From positions 310,001 to 374,000 of the forward strand of contig NZ_JAIOAP010000003.1 in assembly GCF_021190915.1 (NCBI RefSeq): a stretch of DNA of 64,000 nt, written 5' to 3'. This DNA comes from Cohnella silvisoli. Lineage in GTDB: Bacteria; Bacillota; Bacilli; Paenibacillales; Paenibacillaceae. Positions 17,109-26,798 of the stretch are shown here, piece by piece; position 1 is the stretch's first letter; each line of letters begins with the position of its first letter. Under the pieces are notes generated by a model. That model saw nothing but the letters and a program-made list of their open reading frames with translations. It searched no databases and was not told the DNA's origin. Position numbers and translations under genes: made by a program.

Positions 17109-18116
17109 ATGAACGCCACAGTCATACCGGTGTACGTCCTGACCGGATTTCTCGGAAGCGGCAAAACAACGTTGTTGAATCGCATATTGGAAGAGGCCAA
17201 AGCTCGAGGCATAAAACCCGCTATCCTGCTGAACGAAGTCGGGGATGTGAACGTAGAAGGTCAACTCATCGAGAAGGACATTCCCATGTCAGAGGTTCTT
17301 GGAGGGTGCATTTGCTGCACGAGTCGCGGAGATCTAGGGCTGGAGCTGGTGCAGCTAGCACAGGAGCATCAGCCCGACGTCATATGGATTGAATCGACGG
17401 GGGTGGCGCAGCCGCTCGAGATCATGGATGGCGTAACGGAAGCTTCGCTCTATGCCAAGTTGGAACTTAAGAACGTCGTTACGGTCGTGGACGCGCGTCA
17501 TTTGCTAGACAGGCTTCGCATTGGATCGGGGAAAACCTTCAAGCTCATGAAGGAGCAAATTCAGGCAGCCAACTTGCTCGTGTTAAACAAAATCGACCTT
17601 GTGAGCGAGGAAGACCTCTCAGAGGTGCACGATTCGATTACGGATTGGAATCCTTATGCGGAAGTGGTCAAGACGGTGAGAAGCGAGCTCGATCCCGCGA
17701 TTCTATACGCTGAGCACGATAAGCTCAATTACTGTGAACATAGCGATAAGGACCATGTACACGATGAGTTTTGCGGGCATGATCATACACACGAACATGA
17801 GCATGAGCATCCTCATGTGCATCACTCGTTGCATGATCATGTAAATGTCGTGACCTATTACTTCAAAGGCAATGTCGACAGCAATGCCTTTGAAGCATTC
17901 CTTAAACAGCTCCCGGATGAGATTTACCGCGCGAAGGGAATCGTAGCCTTTCAAGATACGGTAAGCTTGTTTTTGTTCCAATATGCCTACCGGGAAATTG
18001 ATTTTCTGCGCATTACCCCGCAGAAGTCGGTGAACCATGTAGCCGTGTTTATTGGCGAAGGGTTCTCGCAATCGGAATTGATTTCACAACTTGAGCAATT
18101 GGATGTTCTAGCTTAG
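17109..18116 (+). CDS. CobW/COG0523-family GTPase, putative zinc metallochaperone
   Basis: A 335-residue G3E GTPase. The Walker A is GFLGSGKT (13-20), the metal-binding CxCC motif is GCICC (66-70), Walker B is the IWIESTG region and the base-specificity motif is NKID. A histidine-rich stretch (about 205-240, with HDHTHEHEHEHPHVHH) and the C-terminal CobW_C domain follow. This form is typical of zinc-related members such as YciC/ZigA, which serve target enzymes under metal limitation; here this is inference because no Zur site was found. ATG 17109 is chosen over 17091 because GGAGGAG lies between them at proper distance. Confidence 0.9.
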   Translation: MNATVIPVYVLTGFLGSGKTTLLNRILEEAKARGIKPAILLNEVGDVNVEGQLIEKDIPMSEVLGGCICCTSRGDLGLELVQLAQEHQPDVIWIESTGVAQPLEIMDGVTEASLYAKLELKNVVTVVDARHLLDRLRIGSGKTFKLMKEQIQAANLLVLNKIDLVSEEDLSEVHDSITDWNPYAEVVKTVRSELDPAILYAEHDKLNYCEHSDKDHVHDEFCGHDHTHEHEHEHPHVHHSLHDHVNVVTYYFKGNVDSNAFEAFLKQLPDEIYRAKGIVAFQDTVSLFLFQYAYREIDFLRITPQKSVNHVAVFIGEGFSQSELISQLEQLDVLA

Positions 18117-18130
18117 GGTTAGGTTCAGAT

Positions 18131-19291
18131 TTAATGAGGTGTCATCTTCCTTTTCAACTTGTACATGCCGGATTGGACGACTTTGATTTTCACCGTAACT
18201 TCGCCAAGTTTTATGGGATGGAGAGCCACTTTGCCATTTGAGGTTAGTTTCTTCCACAACTTAAACTTTTTGCGATATAGAACATGTTCCAGCCGAAGCA
18301 GATCGATTTGACGTTTCATTCCATTTTGAAATGTGGATCTGATTTCTTCGGCGATTAGTTTGTTTGCCAAATTTTCTAATTCCTTCTCCGATGTTTGTGT
18401 CCAAAGTTCCAATAATATTGCCGCAGCACTCACCTCGATATTAAAAACGGGTTCGCCGTTTGAAATATTGATCCGAATTTTGGACTTGGGTTTCGCTATC
18501 TTGAGCGTAGCTACGTTCGAGTTGTTCTTGCGTAGAAAGATTCTTGAGGTTAGCGTTCTATTTTTGAACCATCTAAGTCCGGTTAAGTCCTTATAATCAA
18601 CCCAACTCTTGAATGAATCATCGTGCATGGCGAAGACCCCGTCGACCTCAAGCTTTGGATCGGGCTTCTTATTCGCTGTCCATGTTCCGTCCGAAATGCT
18701 GAGGGAAGGAAGAAAAACCATTTTACCTGGTTCCCTCAAGTCTCTAATAAATTGAGATGTGCGCATAGGAGTTATGATGGGACGTTGATTATAATTCGTT
18801 TCCGGCGAATACAGTATGGAGTTCAAAGGGGATAAGTTAAAGAACGGCTTAGTTGTAAGCAGTTCGCGCATATCTTTCTTTGACCCATAAATCCAAGGGG
18901 TGTATCGGATTTCAGGACTGCGCATCAAGGCATCGAATACGGCGAGCAAATTTCCATGCTTCAACACGTCTTCCGATAAAATGATCGAGGATAGATGCCC
19001 CCAGAATACCGTTTGTTGAGTTGTTTGATAGAGCTCGATAACGGCTTGGGATATTGATTCTCCTTCGGCATGACCTACCCATACTTCCGCAGGTGTGCTC
19101 AATTTTCCGCCTTCCGTTTTGGCTACGCTGGAGAAGTTCAACTGCTGGATATAGATTTGATATTTATTGTTTTTATAATCGATGCCTATCCCCGTGAAAT
19201 AGTTAACATCCTGCAACGATTTAATATCCCAACAGCTTGTCAGGATGAGGGCAAACAAAAGGGATATCAAGCCCATAAGGAAACGTTTCAT
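18131..19291 (-). CDS. Ger(x)C-family spore germination lipoprotein (GerAC type)
   Basis: The C subunit of a GerA-type germinant receptor, 386 residues. It begins MKRFLMGLISLLFALILTSC, a lipoprotein signal with lipobox LTSC, placing it on the outer face of the spore inner membrane. The following DVNYFTGIGIDY and GEVWVGHAEGESI-like segments are typical of the family, and the C-terminal domain ends with a basic tail. Its ATG shares one base with the stop codon of the GerAA-type gene, so translation is coupled. It is the last gene of the operon and converges with the metallochaperone gene 14 bp away. Confidence 0.93.
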   Translation of the reverse strand: MKRFLMGLISLLFALILTSCWDIKSLQDVNYFTGIGIDYKNNKYQIYIQQLNFSSVAKTEGGKLSTPAEVWVGHAEGESISQAVIELYQTTQQTVFWGHLSSIILSEDVLKHGNLLAVFDALMRSPEIRYTPWIYGSKKDMRELLTTKPFFNLSPLNSILYSPETNYNQRPIITPMRTSQFIRDLREPGKMVFLPSLSISDGTWTANKKPDPKLEVDGVFAMHDDSFKSWVDYKDLTGLRWFKNRTLTSRIFLRKNNSNVATLKIAKPKSKIRINISNGEPVFNIEVSAAAILLELWTQTSEKELENLANKLIAEEIRSTFQNGMKRQIDLLRLEHVLYRKKFKLWKKLTSNGKVALHPIKLGEVTVKIKVVQSGMYKLKRKMTPH

Positions 19292-20847
19292 CAGGAGTTC
19301 TCCTCTTGACGGTTAGTATCTTGAGGCGCGTAGATCTTCGGTCTCTTCTTATCTAATTTCCAAGGGAAGGCGAAGACCGAAAACAATAAATCTCTGTACC
19401 GGATTGGGGATAAGGGGCTAAGAAACGGAATGCCGAAAGAAGTGAGCGATGACATGTAAATAACGACCATAAACATGGCAAGGAAAAATCCCAGCATGCC
19501 GAATAGACAGCTTAAGGAGAGGACGAAAAATCGGATAACCGTAACCGAGCCGCTGAGCGACTGATTAACGAGTGTAAATGTAGAAACGGCTGTAATGGCT
19601 GAAACGACTAACGTGGTCGGACCGGTAATGCCTGCGGAAATAGCGGCCTCTCCGACAATTAACCCTCCAACGACGGCAACCGTTTGCCCTACGGCCTTAG
19701 GAAGCCGCATGCCTGCTTCGCGAAATAGTTCGAATAAACCGATCATTAAGAAAAGATCGACAGGTCCGGATAAAGGGAGACCAAGCCTCGAAATGACAAC
19801 AGTAGCAAGCAAGGGGAACGGGATTTGATCCAAGTTAAAAGCGGATATGGAAACCCAGAAACCAGGAAAGAAAATCGCGACAATTAAACCCAGCATTCGA
19901 AGTAAACGCTCAAGAACGACGTAGTAGAAGGGCAGGTGGATATCTTCCGGAGATTTAATTAATGACATTAAGTTAGAGGGACCAATAAGCACCATCGGCG
20001 AGCCGTCGACAACGATCGCGAATCTCCCCTGAAGTAGACTGTCCGCGATATAATCGGGGCGGCCCATGTATTCCAACAAAGGGAACATTGAATAAGAGGA
20101 ATCAGACAAGCCATCCTCTAATTGTTGACTGGACAATACGCCATCGACATCTATTTTCTGGATCCGTTCCCGTACTTCATGAAGGATGTCCTTATTCGTA
20201 ATATCGGTCATATATAACAAGGCGATTTGCGTTTTGCTTCTGCGGCCTAATTGGAATTTTTCAATGCCGAGAGTCGTTGTTTTCAGACGCTTGCGGATTA
20301 ATGCGACATTCGTATCAATAGCTTCGGTAAAACCGTCGCGAGGTCCCTTAATGGATATTTCCGTGTTGGATTCGCTTGGCGCGCGTTGGGGAGGACTCGC
20401 CATCTGAATGACATAGATGCAGCGTAACTCCTCGAAATACAATACCAGATTGCCTGATAATACTTGCTGAATCATATTCTCGACGGCATGTGGTTCTTCA
20501 ATCCTATAGATGTTTTGGTTATCGAGCGGCGTAACCGTCAAGGGCGAACTATCGGCGGAAGGTGGAATTGTCAGAAGCTTTCTTAATTGCATGTATAGAA
20601 AATCGTTTAATTGTTTAGGATCGATCATGCCGTCGCAATAAACCAATAGCGGATTGGGTAAACCTTCTTCGCTGACGGTGAAATAGGAGTGAATATTAAC
20701 ATCCGATGAGTCTTTGAATAATTCAATTAATCTTGACTGATCAAGCTCTGCTAAAGAAAGATGCGGAGGTTGATCTCGTTCCTGATTATTTTCCGGGTTC
20801 CGGTGATCGAAATAAAACGCTTTGCGGAATGTATTATGTAAATTCAT
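19291..20847 (-). CDS. spore germination receptor subunit, GerAA type
   Basis: The A subunit of the receptor, 518 residues. A soluble N-terminal half contains LPNPLLVYCDGMID and SLLQGRFAIVVDGSP motifs. A membrane half with about five segments begins near residue 290 (LGLIVAIFFPGFWVSISAFN) and includes GVVGGLIVGEAAISAG-type features. The family senses germinants with the B subunit and shows channel-like activity. It overlaps the upstream GerAB-type gene by 14 bp. Confidence 0.94.
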   Translation of the reverse strand: MNLHNTFRKAFYFDHRNPENNQERDQPPHLSLAELDQSRLIELFKDSSDVNIHSYFTVSEEGLPNPLLVYCDGMIDPKQLNDFLYMQLRKLLTIPPSADSSPLTVTPLDNQNIYRIEEPHAVENMIQQVLSGNLVLYFEELRCIYVIQMASPPQRAPSESNTEISIKGPRDGFTEAIDTNVALIRKRLKTTTLGIEKFQLGRRSKTQIALLYMTDITNKDILHEVRERIQKIDVDGVLSSQQLEDGLSDSSYSMFPLLEYMGRPDYIADSLLQGRFAIVVDGSPMVLIGPSNLMSLIKSPEDIHLPFYYVVLERLLRMLGLIVAIFFPGFWVSISAFNLDQIPFPLLATVVISRLGLPLSGPVDLFLMIGLFELFREAGMRLPKAVGQTVAVVGGLIVGEAAISAGITGPTTLVVSAITAVSTFTLVNQSLSGSVTVIRFFVLSLSCLFGMLGFFLAMFMVVIYMSSLTSFGIPFLSPLSPIRYRDLLFSVFAFPWKLDKKRPKIYAPQDTNRQEENS

Positions 20848-21928
20848 GATGGGCTTTACCTCGTTTCATAAGGATCAGAAGGAGAAGCAGAAAAGGGAAA
20901 AAGTAAAAAAACGAAAGAGTGTAAGGGAAATAGTAACGTTGCAGAAATTCGAAAAATATGGCGTCGCTTAGATTTAATCGGGTTACCATTACGATAAGAG
21001 CGACACAAGTAATGAACATCCAAATCCATTTTTTTCGATGGTGAGTCATATGCAGGAGATCGAATAACAAAAAAAGCGCCAGAGATATACGTACTAACGA
21101 TCCGGAAAGCCATTGATAAATAGACAGGAAATCCAAATGCGAAATGAACTTGCCGATTAAAACCATTCGCCACTGTTCGTAAGACGGATACCTCTGGTCA
21201 GCAGCCTCATAGGGACCGAATATAGCGATAGAGGCAATTACCGGACCGAATATTAAGCAGGTAACGGCTAAGGTCATCAGGATTAACGTTGAAAATCTCA
21301 TTTTCTTGCTCAGATGTTGCTGTACGCTAAGAAGCAGTATAAATTCAACTAATCCTCCCAATACGTAAATCGTACCTTTTAATGCGGGAGCATACCCGTT
21401 CGTGAAGACCGGCAGCAGATAGGAGTAATCCTTGAATTGGTAGTTGACGCTCATCACGAAAAAGCCGAACATAATGACTGCCGGAAATAAAATTCCTGCT
21501 GCTATAGTGATCGTTCTAAGGCCGGTTAGAGCGGCGATAAACCCGGCAAACACATATAGACCGACAATAACGGGAAAGGGTGTCTTGGGTAAGTAGGTAA
21601 TTTTGGTCCATGCGGTCGTATCGCGTATCGTAACGAACAGAATTAAAAAGACAAACAAGATGATCGGCGCGATGACTAACGATGCGACTAAGGGATTGTA
21701 ATGGGTCTTGAACCAAATGTATAATGACTTCTGTTTCGTTAACTTCATAATCAAAAATAAGATTGTGGTCCACAACAGTAGCGGCGGTAAAGCAATAAGG
21801 GGACTGATCCATGAGTCCCTAAGAGCGGAGTTAAGAATCAGCGGAACGATGATGACGTGATTCGTAATTCCGACGGCAAGGGCAAACAGAAATACGGCTT
21901 GAACGACGTTTATTTTCTGGTTCTGCAT
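20834..21928 (-). CDS. spore germination permease, GerAB type
   Basis: The B subunit, 364 residues with about ten membrane segments, in the APC-like endospore germination permease family that binds germinant amino acids or sugars. Typical elements are VVQAVFLFALAVGI near the start and FPVIVGLYVFAGFIAALTG mid-protein. ATG 21928 has GGAGTG seven bases upstream; a TTG at 21949 is less likely. It is first in a B-A-C order rather than the A-B-C order of the classical gerA operon. A sigma-G promoter lies directly upstream, so expression is expected in the forespore. Confidence 0.92.
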   Translation of the reverse strand: MQNQKINVVQAVFLFALAVGITNHVIIVPLILNSALRDSWISPLIALPPLLLWTTILFLIMKLTKQKSLYIWFKTHYNPLVASLVIAPIILFVFLILFVTIRDTTAWTKITYLPKTPFPVIVGLYVFAGFIAALTGLRTITIAAGILFPAVIMFGFFVMSVNYQFKDYSYLLPVFTNGYAPALKGTIYVLGGLVEFILLLSVQQHLSKKMRFSTLILMTLAVTCLIFGPVIASIAIFGPYEAADQRYPSYEQWRMVLIGKFISHLDFLSIYQWLSGSLVRISLALFLLFDLLHMTHHRKKWIWMFITCVALIVMVTRLNLSDAIFFEFLQRYYFPYTLSFFYFFPFLLLLLILMKRGKAHHEFT

Positions 21929-21958
21929 CCGCTCACTCCAATGATCCAAATTTATCCT

Positions 21959-21989
21959 TATTATGGTTGTTAGTTCGAGAAACTATTCA
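21959..21989 (-). promoter_or_regulatory. sigma-G (forespore) promoter of the ger operon
   Basis: On the minus strand TGAATA (21989-21984) and CATAATA (21965-21959) are separated by 18 bp. Both hexamers fit the sigma-G consensus of Bacillus-type spore formers. The element ends about 30 bp upstream of the GerAB-type start codon. Confidence 0.78.
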
Positions 21990-22012
21990 CACCGAACGAG
22001 AGGATGGACGCT

Positions 22013-22450
22013 ATGAAAGTGTTGCCGATAGTTACGGATGAAATGCTCCAACAGGCTTTCGACATTCGCGTTAAAGTGTTTGTTGAAGAGCAAGGCGTGC
22101 CAAGAGCGCTGGAGATGGACGAATATGATGCAAGCCCGGACGCCTGTCATCATTACCTCGTTGTGAAGGGCGAAGAGCCGATCGCTACGGGTCGTTGGAA
22201 GGAATATGAGGCTGGAGTCGTCAAGATGCAACGAATAGCCGTCCTAAAGCCTTATCGGGGTTTGGGAGTGGGTAAATTGCTGCTGGAAGGTATGGAACAG
22301 GATGCCGCGCGATTGGGTTATCAAGCATCTCTATTGGATGCTCAGTGCACGGCAGAAGCTTTCTATTCGAAGCTTGGTTACCTCACGGAATCGACTGAGC
22401 CTTTTATGGATGCAGACATCCTGCACGTACGAATGCGCAAACGCCTGTAA
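22013..22450 (+). CDS. GNAT-family N-acetyltransferase
   Basis: A 145-residue protein with the GNAT acetyl-CoA-binding segment VKMQRIAVLKPYRGLGVGKLLLEGM (R/Q-x-x-G-x-G/A variant RGLGVGK at about 81-87). It resembles the ElaA/YjcF-type subgroup with VFVEEQGVP near the front. ATG 22013 is preferred over 22004, because the GAGAGG lies directly against 22004 but nine bases before 22013. The acceptor substrate is unknown. It is divergent from the ger operon and followed by a terminator, so probably monocistronic. Confidence 0.88.
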   Translation: MKVLPIVTDEMLQQAFDIRVKVFVEEQGVPRALEMDEYDASPDACHHYLVVKGEEPIATGRWKEYEAGVVKMQRIAVLKPYRGLGVGKLLLEGMEQDAARLGYQASLLDAQCTAEAFYSKLGYLTESTEPFMDADILHVRMRKRL

Positions 22451-22470
22451 AGAAATGTAAGCGACTGTAA

Positions 22471-22502
22471 GCCCTTGAGAATCCTGTCTCAGGGCCTTTT
22501 TA
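22471..22502 (+). terminator. terminator after the acetyltransferase gene
   Basis: GCCCTTGAGA and TCTCAGGGC form a stem with one bulge, followed by CTTTTTATTTT. Confidence 0.75.
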
Positions 22503-22529
22503 TTTTAAATTCTATTAATATAGCAACCT

Positions 22530-22559
22530 TTGCCTGGAAATCTCGTTAATACATATGAT
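22530..22559 (+). promoter_or_regulatory. sigma-A promoter of the secreted PKD protein gene
   Basis: TTGCCT (22530-22535) and TATGAT (22554-22559) with an 18-bp spacer, 46 bp upstream of the start codon. Confidence 0.5.
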
Positions 22560-22605
22560 TTAATAAACGGATGTACCCAAACAACGAGACTAGAAGGAGA
22601 CAATC

Positions 22606-24594
22606 ATGCAGAAAAGGTTTACGCAATTATTGTTAGTCGTTTTATTGTTATGTTCGATCCCTATTCCGGTACAGGCCGCCGGAAGCGCGGACGGACTGGA
22701 AAAACTCGTGCTCATTCAAGGTTCGAAACAAATGATCCATAACGGAACGAATGTGATGGCCTTACAGCCGCTTACCGCAACGAAAGGCGTTACTTATGTG
22801 GCCGCCAGGTCTCTATTAAACGAAGTTTATGGCAAGATTGCTTACGAGACGAAAACGAAACAATATGTACTTAGCAATGGGATTAACGAACTCAGGTTTA
22901 CTGCCGGGAAAACGCCTTACTTATTAAACGGAGTATCTCAGAAAGATGGATTAGGCGCACCTTACGTGCTTAAGGGCACGTTGATGATACCGCTGCGTAC
23001 AGTCGCCTTTCATTTCGGGTTAACGTTAACGGCTTTCCCGAAAGACAAGAAAGTGGAATTGACTTGGTCCTCCAAACCAATCGCCAAGTTCACCGTATCT
23101 AACGTGAACCCTTACGCTCAGCAAACGCAAATCGATTATACGGATTTGTCCTATCATCCAAGGGGGCTAGCGATCGTAGATCAGCGCTGGGAAAATAACT
23201 TGAACCTGTTCGAGGAAGCGGGAACATATGTTGTTACGCACTGGGTACAAGACGAAAGTGGAGCTTGGAGCGATCCGTATTCGGTAACGATAACGGTTAA
23301 GCCGCCGAACCAACCTCCGGTTGCCGCTTTCACTACGGACAAAGATACATACAAAATGGGAGAGTTCATCACTTATAGCGATCAGAGCACCGACGATGAA
23401 AATCGGATCACCAGCCGGTTGTGGACGAACAATGGCCGCGGATATTTCGAGCCGGGGCAGCAAACCATTACCCTCAAGGTTACCGATGCTAACGGCGCCG
23501 TTAACGAATTCTCCAAAACGATTACGATAACGAATGAAACGCTCTATTCGAAAGAAGAGTTTTACCTGCTCTATACGGAAATCGGCGAGAAGTTCCCGAT
23601 CAACGGGTCCGATGTGCTCAATTTCCCGACTATGAATTATGACATTAATAAAACGCAACCTCAAACGTTGATTCGCGCGAACAGTCCGGAAACAATCGTT
23701 GACGAAGGGATCTATTACGAGGATGTCGTTACTGGAAACGTACGGTTTCTTGTTCACAATTACAACAGTCGGTCGACGCCGGTGAAAGTATACGTAATCG
23801 CTACGAACGAGGTCAACAACGGAGTTGCTAACGTACAAATTGGTCCGGTTGGAATCGGTGGACCCAATCCTGCCGTCCCTTCGGTTGGACGTGCGGTTAC
23901 CGGTAGATACCTGGAATCGCGTCTTAATCCGAAAATTACGAATGTACAAATACCTGCTGGACAAAGCCGAATCCTAGTCCAGGAATACAGCGATAAAGTC
24001 GTAAAACCTGGAGATGCCTATTCCATGTTCGCGGACGTGGTGATGGACAAACAGTTGAAAGTGCAAGTCGTTGTCGTGGATGCATCCCGTAACGTATTTA
24101 GTACTCTTCCTTATCTCAGCATCCTGCCAAGCAATGATAGGCATATCCGCGGCACATTCGAAGACGCTAACCGTACAATGATCGTGAATCAAACGATCGG
24201 TGACATTAAGAGTCGGATGATCCTCGCGGATAACGTTGTAGATACCCGGCTTCCCGGAGTCGACAAGACGACGAATACCCCGGTATTGAACATGGGTAAT
24301 TATGGGACGTTGTATACGATCAAAATCAATAACGTACAGCCCCATACCGCGATTGTCGTAAATCCCCGAGGCGGCCATTACGGTGGAGCGTTTACCGTGA
24401 ACGGTACAGTCGTCTATACGACCAATACGAGCATACTCGTTAATCCTAATGAAGTAGGGATGCTGTACAAGACTGGGGATTCCGTAGAATCCGTAACTAT
24501 CGTGTTCACGCCTGCTTCCGGCAGCAATTTGCCTATTAATCTCTTATTCATGCCGATGCCAGGTCCTCCTCCGATTGTCGGTTCCTTTGAATAA
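22606..24594 (+). CDS. secreted protein with copper-amine-oxidase-like stalk domain and PKD-type domains
   Basis: A 662-residue exported protein. Residues 1-25 are a Sec signal peptide (LLLVVLLLCSIPIPVQAAG). The CuAO_N-like stalk domain (about 35-150) has YVAARSLLNEVYGKIAYE and MIPLRTVAFHFGL; despite the name this domain is not an oxidase. Two PKD/Ig-like domains follow (about 160-310), the second with PPVAAFTTDKDTYKMGE and FSKTITI. The remaining half is beta-rich and unassigned. AGAAGGAGA precedes the ATG. No wall-anchor motif is seen, so it is probably secreted or non-covalently bound. Its role in the envelope is unknown. Confidence 0.8.
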   Translation: MQKRFTQLLLVVLLLCSIPIPVQAAGSADGLEKLVLIQGSKQMIHNGTNVMALQPLTATKGVTYVAARSLLNEVYGKIAYETKTKQYVLSNGINELRFTAGKTPYLLNGVSQKDGLGAPYVLKGTLMIPLRTVAFHFGLTLTAFPKDKKVELTWSSKPIAKFTVSNVNPYAQQTQIDYTDLSYHPRGLAIVDQRWENNLNLFEEAGTYVVTHWVQDESGAWSDPYSVTITVKPPNQPPVAAFTTDKDTYKMGEFITYSDQSTDDENRITSRLWTNNGRGYFEPGQQTITLKVTDANGAVNEFSKTITITNETLYSKEEFYLLYTEIGEKFPINGSDVLNFPTMNYDINKTQPQTLIRANSPETIVDEGIYYEDVVTGNVRFLVHNYNSRSTPVKVYVIATNEVNNGVANVQIGPVGIGGPNPAVPSVGRAVTGRYLESRLNPKITNVQIPAGQSRILVQEYSDKVVKPGDAYSMFADVVMDKQLKVQVVVVDASRNVFSTLPYLSILPSNDRHIRGTFEDANRTMIVNQTIGDIKSRMILADNVVDTRLPGVDKTTNTPVLNMGNYGTLYTIKINNVQPHTAIVVNPRGGHYGGAFTVNGTVVYTTNTSILVNPNEVGMLYKTGDSVESVTIVFTPASGSNLPINLLFMPMPGPPPIVGSFE

Positions 24595-24603
24595 AGTATG
24601 GAA

Positions 24604-26046
24604 TCATAGCGAGTCAGGAATATAGACTCGGAACAAGCTGCCCTCATCAGGGCAGCTTTCTACGTTTAAAGACCCTCCATGAAGTTCGACGAGAGAGCGG
24701 GTGATGGACAATCCGAGGCCTGAGCCTCCATACTTGCGGGCACGAGACGAATCGATGCGGTAGAAGCGATCGAACAAACGGGGCAAATGCTCGGATGATA
24801 TGCCCGAACCGTTATCTCTAACGGTGAGCTCTGTACCCCTGTCTCGTTTATTGACGGCAACTTGAATTTCACCTTGAAGAGGGTCAGTATGCTGGACGGC
24901 ATTCTGAAACAAGTTCAGCAGCACTTGTTTTATTTTGTCGCGGTCAAGCCGCAGCGGAGTGAATGAATTTAGATCGAAAGATACTTTGCGTTCCTCCGCA
25001 AGGATCAGCAGTTGCGGTTCCATTTCTTTAACGAGTTCGGACAAATCGCACGGCTCCAAACGTGCCTCAGGAGCTCGGTCAAGCTTTGCGAGCAGAAGTA
25101 AATCGTACACTAATTTGTTGATTCTCTCCGATTCTCCGTGCATGCTCTTAAGCGCTTTAGTTAGTTGTTCAGGGTCTGATGCAGCACCGCGCAGCAATAC
25201 CTCGAGAAATCCATGAATCGAAGTAAGCGGAGTTCGCAACTCATGAGAAGCATCGGCGACGAAACGGCGCATTTGCTCTTTCGCTTCCTGTTCCGCAAGG
25301 AAGGAGCTTTCAAGACGTTCCAGCATGCGGTTAAAGGAATGCGATAAACGGTCAATTTCCATCGGCTGTACCTTCTCGGGCAGACGTTCATTTAACTTGC
25401 CGGAATCAATCTGTTCGACTGTCGTTACCATCCGGGATAGAGGCGTCAACGTTCTTCGTATGGCGGGTAAGAAGGTCAACAATCCTCCAATCAAGGCTGC
25501 GAAAGCGAGAGCCAGGAACAGCTTTAATTGACGATAAAGCTCATCCCTGAGCGGCTTAGTGCTTGTGCTGACTTGAACGACACCGCCGATCCCATTAAAT
25601 GTTCTCACGGCTTGAAGAACGACCAGTTGTTCGCCTTCCGTGTTGTTGTTCACGATTTTATATAATGGCTTTCCCATGCGCGGTCGACTTAAAGCATCTG
25701 AGTAGGCCCGATCATCTAGACGGGGTATAGAATCCGACGATGTATTTAGCCGGGATAATACGGTCAATTTGCCTTCATTGTTTATGAAAGCAACCGAAGA
25801 AGAGGGGAAGAAAATAAAAGACTCAGCCGGACCTCTGCGTTTATTCGGATTAAATCGCTCCCACATTTCCCCGGGGACCGATTGGATTTGCCTTTGTATG
25901 CTTGAAGCCTTGTTCTGGTAAAGGAAACGCTCCATGAATACATATTGAAACAAGCCGATAACGATCAACAATCCCGCCAGGATCAGGAGAATGCGCGATA
26001 ACAGTTGATAACGAAGGGAACGGGGGAAAAATAGATTTCGTATCAT
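24604..26046 (-). CDS. two-component sensor histidine kinase
   Basis: A 480-residue membrane kinase. A first membrane segment (about 10-35) and a second (about 178-200) enclose a sensor domain of about 140 residues. HAMP (about 200-255), HisKA with [12 protein letters not shown] (about 265-275), and HATPase_c with NLFQNAVQHTD, DNGSGI and GGSGLGLSIT follow. Its start overlaps the response regulator stop by 4 bp, so the two are translationally coupled. It converges on the PKD protein gene with only 9 bp between. The facing exporter operon suggests it senses an envelope or drug signal, by inference. Confidence 0.93.
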   Translation of the reverse strand: MIRNLFFPRSLRYQLLSRILLILAGLLIVIGLFQYVFMERFLYQNKASSIQRQIQSVPGEMWERFNPNKRRGPAESFIFFPSSSVAFINNEGKLTVLSRLNTSSDSIPRLDDRAYSDALSRPRMGKPLYKIVNNNTEGEQLVVLQAVRTFNGIGGVVQVSTSTKPLRDELYRQLKLFLALAFAALIGGLLTFLPAIRRTLTPLSRMVTTVEQIDSGKLNERLPEKVQPMEIDRLSHSFNRMLERLESSFLAEQEAKEQMRRFVADASHELRTPLTSIHGFLEVLLRGAASDPEQLTKALKSMHGESERINKLVYDLLLLAKLDRAPEARLEPCDLSELVKEMEPQLLILAEERKVSFDLNSFTPLRLDRDKIKQVLLNLFQNAVQHTDPLQGEIQVAVNKRDRGTELTVRDNGSGISSEHLPRLFDRFYRIDSSRARKYGGSGLGLSITRSLVELHGGSLNVESCPDEGSLFRVYIPDSL

Positions 26047-26729
26047 AACAAGTCCACCCGGTAACCTGCGCCTCGAATGGTCCGTATTACCCGATGCTCG
26101 CGATCTTGCAATTTGTCTCGCAAGGAACGGATGTACACTTCCACGATATTTTCTTCTCCGCCGAAATCATAACCCCACACCTGATCGAGAATAACGCTTT
26201 TGCTAAGCACCTGAAGATGATTAAGAACCAAATGTTTCAGCAATTCGAATTCCGTCGGGGATAAATCCAACGCGCGATCGCGATATTTTATTTCCTTGCG
26301 GGCAGCATCTATCGTGAACGGGCCGACCGATACTTCGCTGAGAAGGTGAGGGAATTGGTTGCGGACTCTGGCTTGAATTCGCGCGAGAAGCTCCCCGAAG
26401 CCGAATGGCTTGGACATGTAATCATCCGCGCCGAGAGTTAGGCCTTTGACCCGATCGTCGATTTCTTCTTTGGCAGTGAGCATGATGACCGCCACGGGCT
26501 TCATGTCCTTTAACGTTTGACAAACCTCGTAACCGTCCATTCCCGGCATCATCACATCGAGAATGACGACATGAGGGTTGAATTGTTCCGCGAGAACGAT
26601 TGCTTCCGGCCCATCTTGCGCGGTTTTCACTTGATAACCTTCGTTTGCTAGGCCGAGCTCCAGAAATTGCAGTATATTCGGTTCGTCATCGACGACAAGA
26701 ATTTTAATGCCTTTGCCTTGCTGCACCAT
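26043..26729 (-). CDS. OmpR/PhoB-family response regulator
   Basis: 228 residues: a receiver with acidic pocket VVDDEPN and acceptor Asp in VVILDVMMPGMDGYE, Lys in MSKPFGFGE, and a C-terminal winged helix with VEVYIRSLRDKL and a final RGAGYRV. GGGGG precedes the ATG. It is the first gene of the minus-strand operon, divergent from a MacA-MacB-type exporter. Between them lies a symmetrical array of CTGAA/TTCAG half-sites (26799-26837) that is a good candidate operator for this protein. Confidence 0.93.
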   Translation of the reverse strand: MVQQGKGIKILVVDDEPNILQFLELGLANEGYQVKTAQDGPEAIVLAEQFNPHVVILDVMMPGMDGYEVCQTLKDMKPVAVIMLTAKEEIDDRVKGLTLGADDYMSKPFGFGELLARIQARVRNQFPHLLSEVSVGPFTIDAARKEIKYRDRALDLSPTEFELLKHLVLNHLQVLSKSVILDQVWGYDFGGEENIVEVYIRSLRDKLQDREHRVIRTIRGAGYRVDLL

Positions 26730-26798
26730 GCTGATTCCCCCGCTATGCCCATAATTTCCTATTATGAGGGATCAAGCTTAAGTTTGGCTGAGTGAAAA

